DNA of 64,000 nt, from the NCBI RefSeq assembly GCF_014596565.1, contig NZ_NOIN01000004.1, positions 62,001-126,000 on the forward strand. Direction: 5' to 3'. Below are positions 55,325 through 64,000 of the stretch, in pieces. Position numbers and translations under genes: made by a program. The DNA comes from Pseudomonas sp. PSB18 (GTDB lineage: Bacteria; Pseudomonadota; Gammaproteobacteria; Pseudomonadales; Pseudomonadaceae). A model generated the notes under the pieces. The model made no database searches. It was not told the DNA's origin and saw only the letters and a program-made list of their open reading frames with translations. How positions within the stretch are numbered: the first letter of the stretch is position 1; each line of letters begins with the position of its first letter.

Positions 55325-55482
55325 GTGCAACCGTCTAAATCGCACGAGGTGCAACCTTTTGCCTAGCCGAGTACAACCCTCCTTGAGCCATCATTGCAAC
55401 CATCGCCCGAAAGTACGTGCAACCAGTCTGTAACAACCTGCGTCACCGAACTGCACACTGTCGGTGCACAACTGCTACAACC
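55325..55482. promoter_or_regulatory. Phased GTGCAACC array, putative enhancer of livJ
   Basis: GTGCAACC or one-base variants start at 55325, 55349, 55371 (GTACAACC), 55394 (TTGCAACC) and 55417, spacings 24, 22, 23 and 23 bp. Looser relatives occur at 55431 (TAACAACC), 55464 (GTGCACAAC) and 55475 (CTACAACC). The array begins 73 bp upstream of the sigma-54 -24 element, where enhancer-binding proteins usually act. Confidence 0.6.
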
Positions 55483-55544
55483 CGCACCATTACAGGCTAG
55501 ACGTTACGCCAGAAAACGTCGGTTTCGGCAACACTTTTCAACAC

Positions 55545-56828
55545 TCAAATGACGATCCGCAAGCACTGGCCCGCGTGATACAGCGAAAAACCCGCCTCAT
55601 ACAGGCAACTGCGCACCCCCGCCCCGGTCACCGGTTGCATCGGCGCAAAGGGAATCGGTAACGCTTTCGCGTCGCCATGGCACAGGTAATCGGCAAAGGC
55701 CTTGCCCACCACCGTACCGGTGGTCACGCCCCGCCCGTTGTAGCCTGTGACCGCCACCAAACCGGGCGCCGGCTCGAACAGGCGCATCAGATGGTCGGGG
55801 GTGAAGGCGATGCAGCCGGTCCAGGTGGACTCCCACTCCACCGACTTGAGGTAGGGGAAGTAGTGCTGCTGCACCCGGTCCGCCCAGGCCTTGAGGAACC
55901 AGGTGGGCTTGCGGTTGCCATTGCCCAGGCTGCCCAGCAACAGACGACCGTCCTTGTCGCGGCGAATGCTGCTCAATACCTGACGGGTGTCCCACGACCC
56001 CTGGCCGCCCGGCAAGATGCGTTGTGCCGCCTCGTCGGTCAACGGGACGGAAGCCACCTGGTAGTAATAGCCGGGGAAGAAGTTGCGCCGCAGTTCAGTC
56101 CATTCGCCTTCGGTGTAGGCATTGGAGGCGATTACCACTTGCTCGGCCAGTACCGAACCCTGGGCCGTCTGTACCGACCAGCGCTGGCCCTGGCGTTCCA
56201 GGCGGGTCACGGGAGAGTGGTCAAACAATTGGCCGCCCAGGTCCGTCGCCGCCTTGGCCAATCCGCTGACGTAGGCCATCGGATTGAGCGTACCGGCGCG
56301 TCGATCCAGCAAGGCCGCGGCGATTTTCGACGTGCCTGTGGCGTCGACACAGGCCTGGCCGGTGAGCAGTTCCACCGGCGCGCCACGGCGCTTCCATTGT
56401 TCTTCACGACTGCGCAGGTCCGCCTCGCCCCGGGCGTTATGGGCCATGTGCAGCGTGCCTTCGCGGCGCAACTGGCAATCGATGTTGTACTTGTCGACAA
56501 GGCTGAACACCAACGCCGGAGCTGCACCCAGCATGCGGTTGAGCTGGCTGCCGACAGCTTCGCCGAAGCCGGCCTCGATCTCGTCCGGCGGAATCCACAG
56601 GCCCGCGTTCACCAGCCCGACATTGCGCCCCGAACCGCCGTGTCCGGTCCGTTGAGCCTCCAGCACCGCGACACGCTTGCCTTGTTCCAGCAAATGCACC
56701 GCCGCCGACAACCCGGTGAAGCCTGCGCCAATCACGCAGACGTCTACCGTGACCGCCCCCGTGAGCGCAGTGTTTTCAGGCCTTTGCGGCGTCAGTTTTT
56801 CCCATAGACATTCTTCGCGTAACGGCAT
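55545..56828 (-). CDS. amaA: L-pipecolate oxidase (FAD-dependent)
   Basis: 427 aa from the ATG at 56828 (GGAG 8 nt upstream). DAO-family FAD fold: VDVCVIGAGFTGLSAAVHLL near the N-terminus, GHGGSGRNVGLVNAGLW, and VTGYNGRGVTTGTVVGKAFA near the C-terminus. PLREECLWEKLTPQRPENTA is the usual lead. Next to amaB it fits AmaA, which oxidises L-pipecolate to piperideine-6-carboxylate in D-lysine breakdown. Without amaB it would only be called a glycine/D-amino-acid-oxidase-like protein. Confidence 0.87.
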   Translation of the reverse strand: MPLREECLWEKLTPQRPENTALTGAVTVDVCVIGAGFTGLSAAVHLLEQGKRVAVLEAQRTGHGGSGRNVGLVNAGLWIPPDEIEAGFGEAVGSQLNRMLGAAPALVFSLVDKYNIDCQLRREGTLHMAHNARGEADLRSREEQWKRRGAPVELLTGQACVDATGTSKIAAALLDRRAGTLNPMAYVSGLAKAATDLGGQLFDHSPVTRLERQGQRWSVQTAQGSVLAEQVVIASNAYTEGEWTELRRNFFPGYYYQVASVPLTDEAAQRILPGGQGSWDTRQVLSSIRRDKDGRLLLGSLGNGNRKPTWFLKAWADRVQQHYFPYLKSVEWESTWTGCIAFTPDHLMRLFEPAPGLVAVTGYNGRGVTTGTVVGKAFADYLCHGDAKALPIPFAPMQPVTGAGVRSCLYEAGFSLYHAGQCLRIVI

Positions 56829-56873
56829 TGCCAGACTCCGGAAATGAAACCCAACCATCACACCTTTCAAGGG

Positions 56874-56961
56874 TGGGAGCGAGTCTGCTCGCGATGGCGA
56901 CGCTCATTCAACACTGATGTCGATTGATCGACCGCCATCGCGAGCAGGCTCGCTCCCACAG
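56874..56961. repeat. REP pair between amaB and amaA
   Basis: Units at 56874-56899 and 56932-56961 face each other inside the presumed amaBA operon. Confidence 0.86.
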
Positions 56962-56997
56962 GGATCTTCATGGAAGGAAGATCCCCTTCACTCAACC

Positions 56998-58488
56998 TCA
57001 GTCGAACGTAATCCCCTGGGCCAACGGCAACTCCAGCGAGTAGTTGACGGTGTTGGTCTGGCGACGCATGTACGCGCGCCACGAGTCGGAGCCGGATTCG
57101 CGACCACCGCCGGTTTCTTTCTCACCGCCGAAAGCACCGCCGATTTCAGCGCCGCTCGGGCCGATGTTGACGTTGGCGATGCCGCAATCGCTGCCCACGG
57201 CGGACATGAACTGCTCGGCTTCACGCACGTCAGTGGTGAAGATGCAGGACGACAGGCCCTGGGGCACGGCGTTGTTCAGGTGCAGGGCCTCGGCGAAGTC
57301 CTTGTAGCCGATCACATACAGGATCGGTGCGAAGGTTTCGTGGCGGACCACGTCGCTTTGCTCCGGCATCTCGACGATGGCCGGCGACACGTAATAGGCA
57401 TTCGGGAACTGGTCTTCGAGCTGGCGCTTGCCGCCGAATACGCGGCCCCCTTCGCTCAAGGCCTGCTCCAGGGCGTCCTGCATGTTGTCGAAGCTGTGCT
57501 TGTCAATCAGCGGCCCGACCAAGTTGCCTTCCAGCGGATGACCGATGCGCACTTTCGAATAGGCGGCCTTGAGACGGGTGACGATTTCTTCTTTCACCGA
57601 CTCATGGGCGATCAGGCGGCGCAGGGTGGTGCAACGCTGACCGGCGGTACCGACGGCGCTGAACAGAATGGCGCGCACGGCCATGTCCAGGTCGGCACTC
57701 GGCGCCAGGATCATCGCATTGTTGCCACCCAGTTCAAGGATGCTGCGGGCAAAACGCGCGGCGACTTTCGGCGCCACTTCCCGGCCCATGCGGGTGCTGC
57801 CGGTGGCGCTGATCAACGCCACGCGCGGGTCATCCACCAATGCTGCACCGGCATCGCGACCGCCGATGATCACTTGGCACAGATACTCGGGCGCATCGCC
57901 GAAGCTCTTCAGTGCCCGCTCGAACAGCGCCTGGCACGCCAGGGCGGTGAGCGGGGTCTTTTCCGAAGGCTTCCAGATCACCGAATCGCCGCACACCAGG
58001 GCCAGTGTGGTGTTCCAGGCCCAGACCGCGACAGGGAAGTTGAACGCGCTGATCACCCCGACCACGCCCAGCGGATGCCAGGATTCACGCATGTGGTGGC
58101 CCGGACGCTCGGAGGCGATGGTCAGGCCATACAATTGACGGGACAGGCCGACGGCGAAATCGCAGATGTCGATCATTTCCTGCACTTCACCCAGGCCTTC
58201 CTGGGTAATCTTGCCGGCTTCCCACGACACCAGCTCGCCGAGATCGGCCTTGTATTCACGCAGCAGGTCGCCAAACTGGCGCACCAGCTCGCCGCGACGT
58301 GGGGCTGGCACCTGGCGCCACAGATCGAAGGCATGTTGAGCGCGGCTGACCTGCTGCTCGACTTCGGCCGCGCCTTCCCAGTTCACCGCGCCGATGCGAC
58401 TGCCGTCGATGGGCGAATGCACCGGCTGTGTGCCGTTCTGGTACAGGGCCGGGGCGACCCCCAGGCGATCAAGCAATGCAGCAACCAT
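56998..58488 (-). CDS. amaB: Piperideine-6-carboxylate / aminoadipate-semialdehyde dehydrogenase
   Basis: 496 aa from the ATG at 58488 (GAGGAATT upstream). An aldehyde dehydrogenase of the ALDH7/antiquitin type: catalytic Cys in GTAGQRCTTLRR, general-base Glu in ILELGGNNAMI, and GPSGAEIGGAFGGEKETGGG near the C-terminus. It oxidises the aldehyde from pipecolate oxidation to 2-aminoadipate with NAD(P)+. It precedes amaA on the same strand and is divergent from the LysR gene. Confidence 0.92.
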   Translation of the reverse strand: MVAALLDRLGVAPALYQNGTQPVHSPIDGSRIGAVNWEGAAEVEQQVSRAQHAFDLWRQVPAPRRGELVRQFGDLLREYKADLGELVSWEAGKITQEGLGEVQEMIDICDFAVGLSRQLYGLTIASERPGHHMRESWHPLGVVGVISAFNFPVAVWAWNTTLALVCGDSVIWKPSEKTPLTALACQALFERALKSFGDAPEYLCQVIIGGRDAGAALVDDPRVALISATGSTRMGREVAPKVAARFARSILELGGNNAMILAPSADLDMAVRAILFSAVGTAGQRCTTLRRLIAHESVKEEIVTRLKAAYSKVRIGHPLEGNLVGPLIDKHSFDNMQDALEQALSEGGRVFGGKRQLEDQFPNAYYVSPAIVEMPEQSDVVRHETFAPILYVIGYKDFAEALHLNNAVPQGLSSCIFTTDVREAEQFMSAVGSDCGIANVNIGPSGAEIGGAFGGEKETGGGRESGSDSWRAYMRRQTNTVNYSLELPLAQGITFD

Positions 58489-58666
58489 GGTTAATTCCTC
58501 AAGCGAAAGACAAAAAAACGGCAGCCGGACGATCACGGCTGATCAGGACTGTAGTTGTAGCTGGCCCGAGTCTTGCCAACAAACGACCTTTAAGCGAGAT
58601 ATCATTCCGTTTATTCATGCTGCCCCATGAACGGATACATCGAGCCACCGCAAATAGGCCTCACCG

Positions 58667-59569
58667 ATGCTCAATAAACGCTACTTACCGTCGATTACGG
58701 CGCTGCAATGTTTCGAAGCGGTGACCCGTCACCTGAGCTTCACCCGTGCCGCCGAAGAATTGCACCTGACCCAGAGTGCCGTCAGCAAGCAGGTCGCGCA
58801 GCTCGAGGAGCTCTTGCAGCACCTGCTGTTCCGCCGCGTGCGCCGGCGCTTGCAACTGACACCGGCCGGCGACTTGTACCTGGGCGAAGTGCGGAAAATT
58901 CTCACCCAGGTCGAAATGTCTACCCACTACCTGCGCTCCTACGGTGGCGACACCGAAGTCCTGCGAGTCTCCACGCCCCCGACCTTCGGTGCACGCTGGC
59001 TGGTGCCGCGCCTCAAAGGCTGGCGCCTGCGGCATCCGAAGATCCACCTGGACCTGTGCAGCGAGCAGGAGCCCGACGACTTGCTGCAGGGGCGCAGCGA
59101 CATGGCTTTCTATTTCGGCCAGGGCTCACGACCTGGCACCGAATCCCTGGAGCTGTTCGGCGAAGAACTGGTGCCGGTCTGCGCGCCGGGCTGCCTGCCG
59201 GATACCCCCTTCACCAACCCGACGCAACTGGCCGACCTGGTGCTGTTGCAGAACGCGTCACGCCCCCAGGCCTGGCATGACTGGTTCGCCGACCAGGGGC
59301 ATCACACCGAACACAGCTATCACGGGCCGCGCTTCGAAACGTTCTACATGTGCATCCGCGCCGCCCAGGTCGGTTGCGGCGTCGCCCTGCTGCCGCGCTT
59401 TCTGGTGGAGGAAGAACTGGCAGACGGCAAACTGGTCATCCCGTGGCAGCACGCCATGCCCAGCACCAACGCCTATTACATGGCTTATCCCGAGCATTCG
59501 GCAGAGGTGCCCAAGGTCAGGTACTTTGTGGAGTGGATGTTGGAGCAGATGGCTGATGCGAAAAAATAA
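58667..59569 (+). CDS. LysR-family regulator of the ama genes
   Basis: 300 aa. N-terminal winged helix: [40 protein letters not shown]. The effector domain has [20 protein letters not shown], as in GcvA-like LysR proteins. It is divergent from amaB with 178 bp between, the usual layout for a LysR protein controlling its neighbour. The inducer is probably a lysine-pathway intermediate, by inference. No terminator is evident after the stop. Confidence 0.9.
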   Translation: MLNKRYLPSITALQCFEAVTRHLSFTRAAEELHLTQSAVSKQVAQLEELLQHLLFRRVRRRLQLTPAGDLYLGEVRKILTQVEMSTHYLRSYGGDTEVLRVSTPPTFGARWLVPRLKGWRLRHPKIHLDLCSEQEPDDLLQGRSDMAFYFGQGSRPGTESLELFGEELVPVCAPGCLPDTPFTNPTQLADLVLLQNASRPQAWHDWFADQGHHTEHSYHGPRFETFYMCIRAAQVGCGVALLPRFLVEEELADGKLVIPWQHAMPSTNAYYMAYPEHSAEVPKVRYFVEWMLEQMADAKK

Positions 59570-59742
59570 CCACCCACACACCCTGGCCACAGAAGAGTCC
59601 TCTTACCACAGATAAATCTCCTGCCATCAGGAACGCTGCAACCAAAAAACACTGGCAATCACCCCAAGGGTTATGCGCCACTAGCACCACAAACCGCTGT
59701 CCGACGCTGCCCGCTGCAGCGAACTGTCTGGAGATACCCGTC

Positions 59743-60969
59743 ATGAGCGAGAGTGTATTTGCCGATCGCATCGTGCAGAACCTGCTCGACACCGACTTCT
59801 ACAAGTTGACGATGATGCAGGCGGTCCTGCACAACTACCCCAACGTCGAAGTCGAATGGGAGTTTCGTTGCCGCAACAGCGAGGACCTGCGTCCCTATCT
59901 GGCGGAGATCCGCTTCCAGATCGAACGCCTGGCCGAGCTCAACCTGAGCGCCGATCAGCTGGGTTTCCTGGAGCGCATCAGCTTCCTGAAGCCGGATTTC
60001 CTGCGTTTCCTGGGCCTGTTTCGTTTCAATCTGCGCTACGTGTACACCGGCATCGAAAATGGCGAGTTGTTCATCCGCCTGCGCGGGCCGTGGTTGCATG
60101 TGATCCTCTTCGAAGTGCCGCTGCTGGCCATCGTCAGCGAAGTGCGCAATCGCTATCGCTACCGCGAGGTCATCCTGGAGCAAGCACGGGAGCAGTTGTA
60201 TCGCAAGTTCGACTGGCTGAGCGCCAACGCCAGCACCGAGGAATTGTCAGAGCTGCAAGTGGCGGACTTCGGTACCCGTCGCCGGTTTTCCTACCGCACC
60301 CAGGAAGAAGTGGTGAACGTGCTCAAGCACGATTTCCCCGGGCGCTTCGTCGGCACCAGCAACGTGCACCTGTCCCGGGAGCTGGACATGAAACCTCTGG
60401 GCACCATGGCCCATGAGTGGATCATGGCCCACCAGCAACTGGGCCCGCGGCTGATCGACAGCCAGATCGCCGCCCTCGATTGCTGGGTGCGCGAGTACCG
60501 GGGCCTGCTGGGGATCGCGCTGACCGACTGCATCACCATGGACGCCTTCCTGACGGACTTCGATCTGTTCTTCGCCAAGCTGTTCGACGGCCTTCGCCAT
60601 GATTCGGGTGACCCGGTGGCCTGGGCGGAGAAAGCCATCGCCCACTACCACAAGCTGGGGATCGACCCGATGAGCAAGACCCTGGTGTTCTCCGACAGTC
60701 TGACCCTGCCCAAATGCCTGGAGATTTTCCGTGCATTGCGTGGTCGCATCAATGTCAGCTTCGGTATTGGCACCAACCTGACCTGCGACATCCCGGGCGT
60801 CGAGCCCATGAGTATCGTGCTTAAAATGATCAGCTGTGACGGGCAACCCGTGGCCAAGATTTCAGACGAGCCCGGCAAGACCCACTGCAAGGATCCGAAT
60901 TTCGTCGCCTACATGCGACACGTTTTCCAAGTACCTGCCACCCTTTCTGGCATATCAAGCAAGGAGTGA
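59743..60969 (+). CDS. pncB: Nicotinate phosphoribosyltransferase
   Basis: 408 aa. [20 protein letters not shown] near the N-terminus and [20 protein letters not shown] mid-protein carry the conserved PncB motifs. [20 protein letters not shown] is the phosphoribosyl-binding end. It makes nicotinate mononucleotide from nicotinate and PRPP (ATP-coupled) in NAD salvage. The nadE ribosome site AAGGAG lies inside its last codons, so the two genes form an operon. Confidence 0.95.
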   Translation: MSESVFADRIVQNLLDTDFYKLTMMQAVLHNYPNVEVEWEFRCRNSEDLRPYLAEIRFQIERLAELNLSADQLGFLERISFLKPDFLRFLGLFRFNLRYVYTGIENGELFIRLRGPWLHVILFEVPLLAIVSEVRNRYRYREVILEQAREQLYRKFDWLSANASTEELSELQVADFGTRRRFSYRTQEEVVNVLKHDFPGRFVGTSNVHLSRELDMKPLGTMAHEWIMAHQQLGPRLIDSQIAALDCWVREYRGLLGIALTDCITMDAFLTDFDLFFAKLFDGLRHDSGDPVAWAEKAIAHYHKLGIDPMSKTLVFSDSLTLPKCLEIFRALRGRINVSFGIGTNLTCDIPGVEPMSIVLKMISCDGQPVAKISDEPGKTHCKDPNFVAYMRHVFQVPATLSGISSKE

Positions 60970-60973
60970 ATTC

Positions 60974-61801
60974 ATGCAAGCCGTACAGCGTGAGATTGCT
61001 GAACAGCTCAAGGTCCAGCCACCGTTCGCCGATGACGCCGCCCTCAAGGCCGAAATCGCGCGCCGGGTCAGCTTTATCCAGGACTGCCTCGTCAACTCCG
61101 GGCTCAAGAGCCTGGTGTTGGGGATCAGCGGCGGGGTCGATTCGTTGACAGCCGGCCTGCTGGCCCAGCGCGCCATGCGCGAGTTGCGGGAAAAAACCGG
61201 TAACCCGGCTTACAAGTTCATCGCCGTGCGCCTACCGTACGAAACCCAGTTCGATGAGCACGAAGCACAAGCCTGCGTGGACTTCATCGAGCCGGATGAA
61301 CGCCACACCGTCAACATCGGCCCGGCGGTCAAGGCCCTGGCCAAGGAAGTCCTGGCATTCGAAGGCAAGACGCCGGGCGCGCGGGATTTCGTGCTGGGTA
61401 ACTCCAAGGCGCGGATGCGCATGGTGGCGCAGTACGCCATCGCCGGTGCCGAGCAAGGCCTGGTGGTCGGCACCGATCATGCGGCTGAAGCCGTGATGGG
61501 TTTCTTCACCAAGTTCGGTGACGGCGCCTGTGACCTGGCGCCCCTGAGCGGCCTGGTGAAGAATCAGGTCCGGGCCATCGCCCGTGACTTCGGAGCGCCG
61601 GAATCGCTGGTGGAAAAAGTCCCCACCGCCGATCTCGAGGACCTGTCCCCGGGGAAACCCGACGAGGCCGCCCACGGCGTGACCTATGGGGAAATCGATG
61701 CCTTTTTGCACGGCCAGACCATTCGCGAAGAAGCGGCCCGGATCATCTGCGAGACTTATCGCAAGACCGAGCACAAGCGGGTGTTGCCGTACGCTCCATA
61801 G
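60974..61801 (+). CDS. nadE: Ammonia-dependent NAD synthetase
   Basis: 275 aa from the ATG at 60974, directly after AAGGAG and the pncB stop. The PP-loop is [34 protein letters not shown] and [20 protein letters not shown] are NadE motifs. It amidates deamido-NAD with ammonia; no glutaminase domain is present. The in-frame start at 60836 lies within pncB and is rejected. Confidence 0.96.
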   Translation: MQAVQREIAEQLKVQPPFADDAALKAEIARRVSFIQDCLVNSGLKSLVLGISGGVDSLTAGLLAQRAMRELREKTGNPAYKFIAVRLPYETQFDEHEAQACVDFIEPDERHTVNIGPAVKALAKEVLAFEGKTPGARDFVLGNSKARMRMVAQYAIAGAEQGLVVGTDHAAEAVMGFFTKFGDGACDLAPLSGLVKNQVRAIARDFGAPESLVEKVPTADLEDLSPGKPDEAAHGVTYGEIDAFLHGQTIREEAARIICETYRKTEHKRVLPYAP

Positions 61802-61816
61802 CCGATCCGAAAAGCC

Positions 61817-61909
61817 TGTGGGAGCAAAGCTTGCTCGCGATTGCGGTAAGTCAGTCGGCAACAATGTTGACTGATCTGTCGCTATCGCGAGCAAGCTTTG
61901 CTCCCACAG
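61817..61909. repeat. REP pair between nadE and azurin
   Basis: Units at 61817-61845 and 61879-61909, GCAAAGCTTGCTCGC subtype, face each other between two convergent genes. Confidence 0.86.
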
Positions 61910-61968
61910 GGTTGTACCGTTTGATCCTTAACTGACTGGCATTACCCTGCATGGGGCGCTTTTTTATG

Positions 61969-61987
61969 CCTGAAGAATTACTTCAGG
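61969..61987. terminator. Hairpin over the azurin stop codon
   Basis: CCTGAAG-AATTA-CTTCAGG is a perfect 7-bp stem whose loop contains the azurin stop. A T-run lies on the plus-strand side just before it (61960-61965), so it is not a textbook terminator for azurin. Confidence 0.35.
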
Positions 61988-62424
61988 GTCACGGTGCCTT
62001 TCATCATCGAGATGTGGCCCGGGAACGAGCAGAAGAAGCCATACTTCTCAGCGGCATCTAGCTTCGACACGTCAAAGGTCACCGAATCTTTCTCATTGGC
62101 ACCGATGATCTTGGTGTGGGCGATGACACGAGTGTCCCCTTTCTTCAGGTAGTTATCGTCGATACCGGCGCCCAGGCCATCGGTCGCGATCGGCTGCATG
62201 TCGGCTTCTTTGCTCAAGACCCAGTTATGGCCCATGACATTTTTTGCCAAGTTGCCCGAATGGGTCAGCTCAACGGTGAAGGTCTTGCAGCTCTTGTCGA
62301 TCTCGATGGCCTTGGTACTGAAGGACATCTGATCAGTCGAGTCGATGGTGATCTTGCACTCCGCTGCCATCAGTTGGCTGCTGGCCAGTGTCAACAGGGA
62401 TACTGCTACAAGTTTGGCAAACAT
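61978..62424 (-). CDS. azu: Azurin
   Basis: 148 aa with a signal peptide ([16 protein letters not shown]). The blue-copper ligands are visible: His in VMGHNWV, and Cys-His-Met in [12 protein letters not shown] near the C-terminus. The disulfide cysteines (AECKITI and DKSCKTF) are kept. It carries electrons in the periplasm, classically to nitrite reductase or cytochrome oxidase. Two adjacent ATGs (62427 and 62424) follow TTGGAG; the second gives the usual MFAKLVA start. Confidence 0.97.
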   Translation of the reverse strand: MFAKLVAVSLLTLASSQLMAAECKITIDSTDQMSFSTKAIEIDKSCKTFTVELTHSGNLAKNVMGHNWVLSKEADMQPIATDGLGAGIDDNYLKKGDTRVIAHTKIIGANEKDSVTFDVSKLDAAEKYGFFCSFPGHISMMKGTVTLK

Positions 62425-62495
62425 CATAAATCTCCAAGGCATGGTTAGAAAATTCCTTCAAAGGGGAAGACTGCCTCAATTTCAGACAAGTTCCT

Positions 62496-62509
62496 ATGAC
62501 CTGAATCAA
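62496..62509 (-). promoter_or_regulatory. ANR/FNR-type box upstream of azurin
   Basis: On the minus strand TTGATTCAGGTCAT fits TTGAT-N4-ATCAA at 8 of 10 positions, 72 bp before the azurin ATG. A perfect TTGTATACAA palindrome is adjacent (62513-62522). P. aeruginosa azu is known to be ANR-activated. Confidence 0.5.
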
Positions 62510-62613
62510 AAATTGTATACAACTTAAGGCTATCAGCCTGATGGATACAATCAACCGGCCAGACGCACGACGTCCGCCTATGATCAGCCCCATCAACCCA
62601 ATGGAGGCCTGTC

Positions 62614-62703
62614 ATGAACTTCAACAGCCTGTTATGCAGCCTGCTCGCCGCCTATGCCTGCGGCGCCAGTGGCACCTACGAAAAACCTGCGCGCGAGGCT
62701 TGA
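62614..62703 (+). CDS. Small 29-residue ORF, unknown
   Basis: A 30-codon frame (with stop) with GGAGG 6 nt before the ATG. It begins MNFNSLLCSLLAAYACGASG and ends GTYEKPAREA. The N-terminus is hydrophobic and the tail polar, like a tiny exported or membrane peptide. The ribosome site is as good as that of any gene in the window. No family is recognised. It lies between divergent azurin and the LOG-family gene, 72 bp before the latter. Confidence 0.5.
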   Translation: MNFNSLLCSLLAAYACGASGTYEKPAREA

Positions 62704-62775
62704 TGCCCTTGCGTACTTTGCACAGGACAGCGGCCAGGCTTTACTCTGCTGCGATTACCGACTCAGGAGTAAAGC

Positions 62776-63363
62776 ATGTCCATCGCGTCTGTTTGTGTAT
62801 TCTGCGGCGCCAGCACCGGCTCCAATCCCGCCTACCGTGAAGCGGCGCAAGCCCTGGGGCGAGCATTGGCCGAACGCAAGCTCACCCTGGTCTATGGCGG
62901 CGGCGCCGTCGGCCTGATGGGCATCGTTGCCGACGCGGCCCTGGCGGCCGGGGGCGAGGTCATCGGCATCATTCCGCAAAGCCTGAAGGACAAGGAAATC
63001 GGCCACGGTGGCCTGACCCGCCTGGAAGTGGTGGACGGTATGCACGCCCGCAAAGCGCGCATGGCCGAACTCAGCGACGCCTTCATCGCCCTGCCCGGTG
63101 GCCTCGGCACCCTGGAGGAACTGTTCGAAGTCTGGACCTGGGGCCAGCTCGGCTACCACGGCAAACCGTTGGGCCTGTTGGAAGTGAATGGTTTCTACAA
63201 CAAACTCACCGGGTTCCTCGACCATATCGTCGACGAAGGTTTCGTCCGCGCAGCCCATCGCGACATGCTGCAAGTGAGCGAGTCAGCACATGACCTGCTC
63301 GATGCGCTGGATGAATGGCAACCCTCGGTACAGCCGAAATGGGCCGAGCAGAAAGCCCTCTGA
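62776..63363 (+). CDS. LOG-family nucleotide phosphoribohydrolase
   Basis: 195 aa, TIGR00730/LOG family. [39 protein letters not shown] and the catalytic [20 protein letters not shown] (PGGxGTxxE) are all present. Family enzymes release the base from cytokinin riboside 5'-monophosphate or AMP-like nucleotides. Bacterial members were long misannotated as lysine decarboxylases. CAGGAGTAAAGC precedes the ATG. Confidence 0.93.
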   Translation: MSIASVCVFCGASTGSNPAYREAAQALGRALAERKLTLVYGGGAVGLMGIVADAALAAGGEVIGIIPQSLKDKEIGHGGLTRLEVVDGMHARKARMAELSDAFIALPGGLGTLEELFEVWTWGQLGYHGKPLGLLEVNGFYNKLTGFLDHIVDEGFVRAAHRDMLQVSESAHDLLDALDEWQPSVQPKWAEQKAL

Positions 63364-63389
63364 GAACCGGCGCGAGGGCTCTTTGGCCC

Positions 63390-63767
63390 TCACCCTTGCA
63401 AGGCTTTGGCAATCGAGGCGCGGTAACCTTCAGGCAGGTTGGCCGGTAACTGGTCCGGCTTGAAGAGCCCGATCTCCTTGTGCTCATGGCTGACCGTCGG
63501 CACGAAGCCGCCCACCAATTGGCAGCGGTAAGTGGAGATGAACACGTGCCTGCCGGGGATGACTTCGAACAGATAGGAATCCAGCGACTCCCCTACGCTC
63601 ACCTCCACCGCGAGTTCCTCGATGATTTCCCGGGCCAGGCATTGCGGCGCCGTTTCACCCAATTCGATTCGCCCGCCGGGCAACTCCCACTCATCCCGCT
63701 CGTTGAGCATGAGCACGACCAGGCCATCGGGGGATTGCAGCACGCCTTTGATGGAAACCGGAAACAT
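63390..63767 (-). CDS. Nudix hydrolase
   Basis: 125 aa from the ATG at 63767 (GGAGGG 6 nt upstream). The Nudix box starts GGRIELGETAPQCLAREIIE and continues ELAVEV. It follows GX5EX7REUXEEXGU except that the final Gly is Ala. It probably hydrolyses a nucleoside diphosphate derivative; the substrate is not inferable. It converges on the LOG-family gene with 26 bp between. Confidence 0.88.
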   Translation of the reverse strand: MFPVSIKGVLQSPDGLVVLMLNERDEWELPGGRIELGETAPQCLAREIIEELAVEVSVGESLDSYLFEVIPGRHVFISTYRCQLVGGFVPTVSHEHKEIGLFKPDQLPANLPEGYRASIAKALQG

Positions 63768-63829
63768 ATCGCCCTCCAATAAATCACAGCGCCTATGAAC
63801 CATGCGGCCCCCATGGAAGCACGCAGTTC

Positions 63830-63959
63830 CTGTGGGAGCAAAGCTTGCTCGCGATGGGCCTCGCGGTTTTCAGTTCAGCCGCTACATCCCGATCGCGGGC
63901 AAGCCATGCTCCCACAGAGCAAGCCATGCTCCCACAGGACAAGCCATGCTCCTGCAGCC
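63830..63959. repeat. REP pair with a tandem triplicated half-unit
   Basis: A forward unit at 63830-63856 and an inverted unit at 63891-63917. The 20-bp end of the latter (CAAGCCATGCTCCCACAG plus 2 nt) is repeated in tandem at 63900, 63920 and 63940, the last copy with CCTGCAG. Confidence 0.82.
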
Positions 63960-64000
63960 TTCTCTCAGACCAAGCCCTGCATCACTCCAGCGGCATCACC

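Larger units (their letters stand above)
55180..55544. other. Gene-free control region upstream of livJ
   Basis: 365 bp between amaA's end and livJ. It holds the sigma-54 promoter (55237-55252), an AT-rich segment (about 55255-55295) that could host IHF-type bending, and the GTGCAACC array (55325-55482). No coding ORF was accepted. Confidence 0.65.

Noticed and set aside
58562..58577. Sigma-54-like TGGCCCGAGTCTTGCC before the LysR gene
   Set aside because: GG-N10-GC spacing is exact, but TGGCCC is a weaker -24 match and LysR genes are rarely sigma-54 dependent; not strong enough to annotate.
63965..64000. Possible 3' end of a minus-strand gene at the right edge
   Set aside because: A TGA followed by eleven open codons (GDAAGVMQGLV) fits a gene end, but this is too short to support a call.

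Overview
The window looks like a chromosomal segment of a Pseudomonas of the fluorescens/putida type. The evidence is GC-rich coding sequence, Pseudomonas-style REP/BIME palindromes (core GGGAGCGAGCCTGCTCGCGAT and variants) at about 20 intergenic places, azurin, the amaA/amaB lysine-degradation pair, and a urea/urease locus whose order agrees with what I remember of P. aeruginosa PAO1. I see no rRNA, tRNA, CRISPR array, complete insertion sequence or prophage.

Layout. 1-8.3 kb is an accessory island: a truncated unknown gene, a 220-aa unknown, and a 2353-aa toxin-like protein. That protein combines a large-clostridial-toxin-type glycosyltransferase (DVD motif), a YopT/C58-like Cys-His-Asp protease signature and a glycine/alanine-rich hydrophobic translocation segment. 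8.5-16.4 kb is a divergent pair of corrin-ring operons, cobG-cobH-cobI-cobJ (minus) and cobL-cbiD-cobK (plus). 16.7-19.7 kb is a copper-handling group (DUF2946, PCu(A)C, DUF2946, PepSY). 20.4-23.1 kb is a FecCD/BtuCD-type ABC importer.

23.5-33.8 kb holds the urea importer urtABCDE and urease genes ureD, ureA, two GNAT acetyltransferases, ureB and ureC. 33.9-44.4 kb separates this from the accessory genes ureE, ureF, ureG and hupE. It carries a chaperone group (cbpM, cbpA, YegD-like Hsp70), a thioredoxin-like protein without CXXC, an AI-2E family membrane protein, a PsiF protein, an intracellular lipase, a ferritin-like protein, AsmA, a 13-residue-repeat secreted protein and a DesT/FabR-type regulator. 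47.2-49.2 kb carries an AGE-family epimerase and an SDR. An 849-bp gene-free stretch with DnaA-box-like repeats follows. 50.0-55.2 kb is a branched-chain amino-acid-type ABC transporter (livJHMGF order, minus strand). 55.5-59.6 kb is amaA, amaB and a LysR regulator. 59.7-63.8 kb is pncB, nadE, azurin, a 29-codon ORF, a LOG-family protein and a Nudix hydrolase.

How it works together. Urea enters through UrtABCDE and is hydrolysed by UreABC after nickel insertion by UreDEFG, with nickel probably supplied by the HupE/UreJ protein. Sequences with exact sigma-54 spacing (GG-N10-GC) lie upstream of urtA, ureE and livJ. NtrC-like dyads accompany the first two, and a five-copy ~23-bp-spaced GTGCAACC array accompanies the third. 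These point to nitrogen-responsive, enhancer-dependent control of three transport/assimilation units. All regulatory calls come from reading the sequence and are untested.
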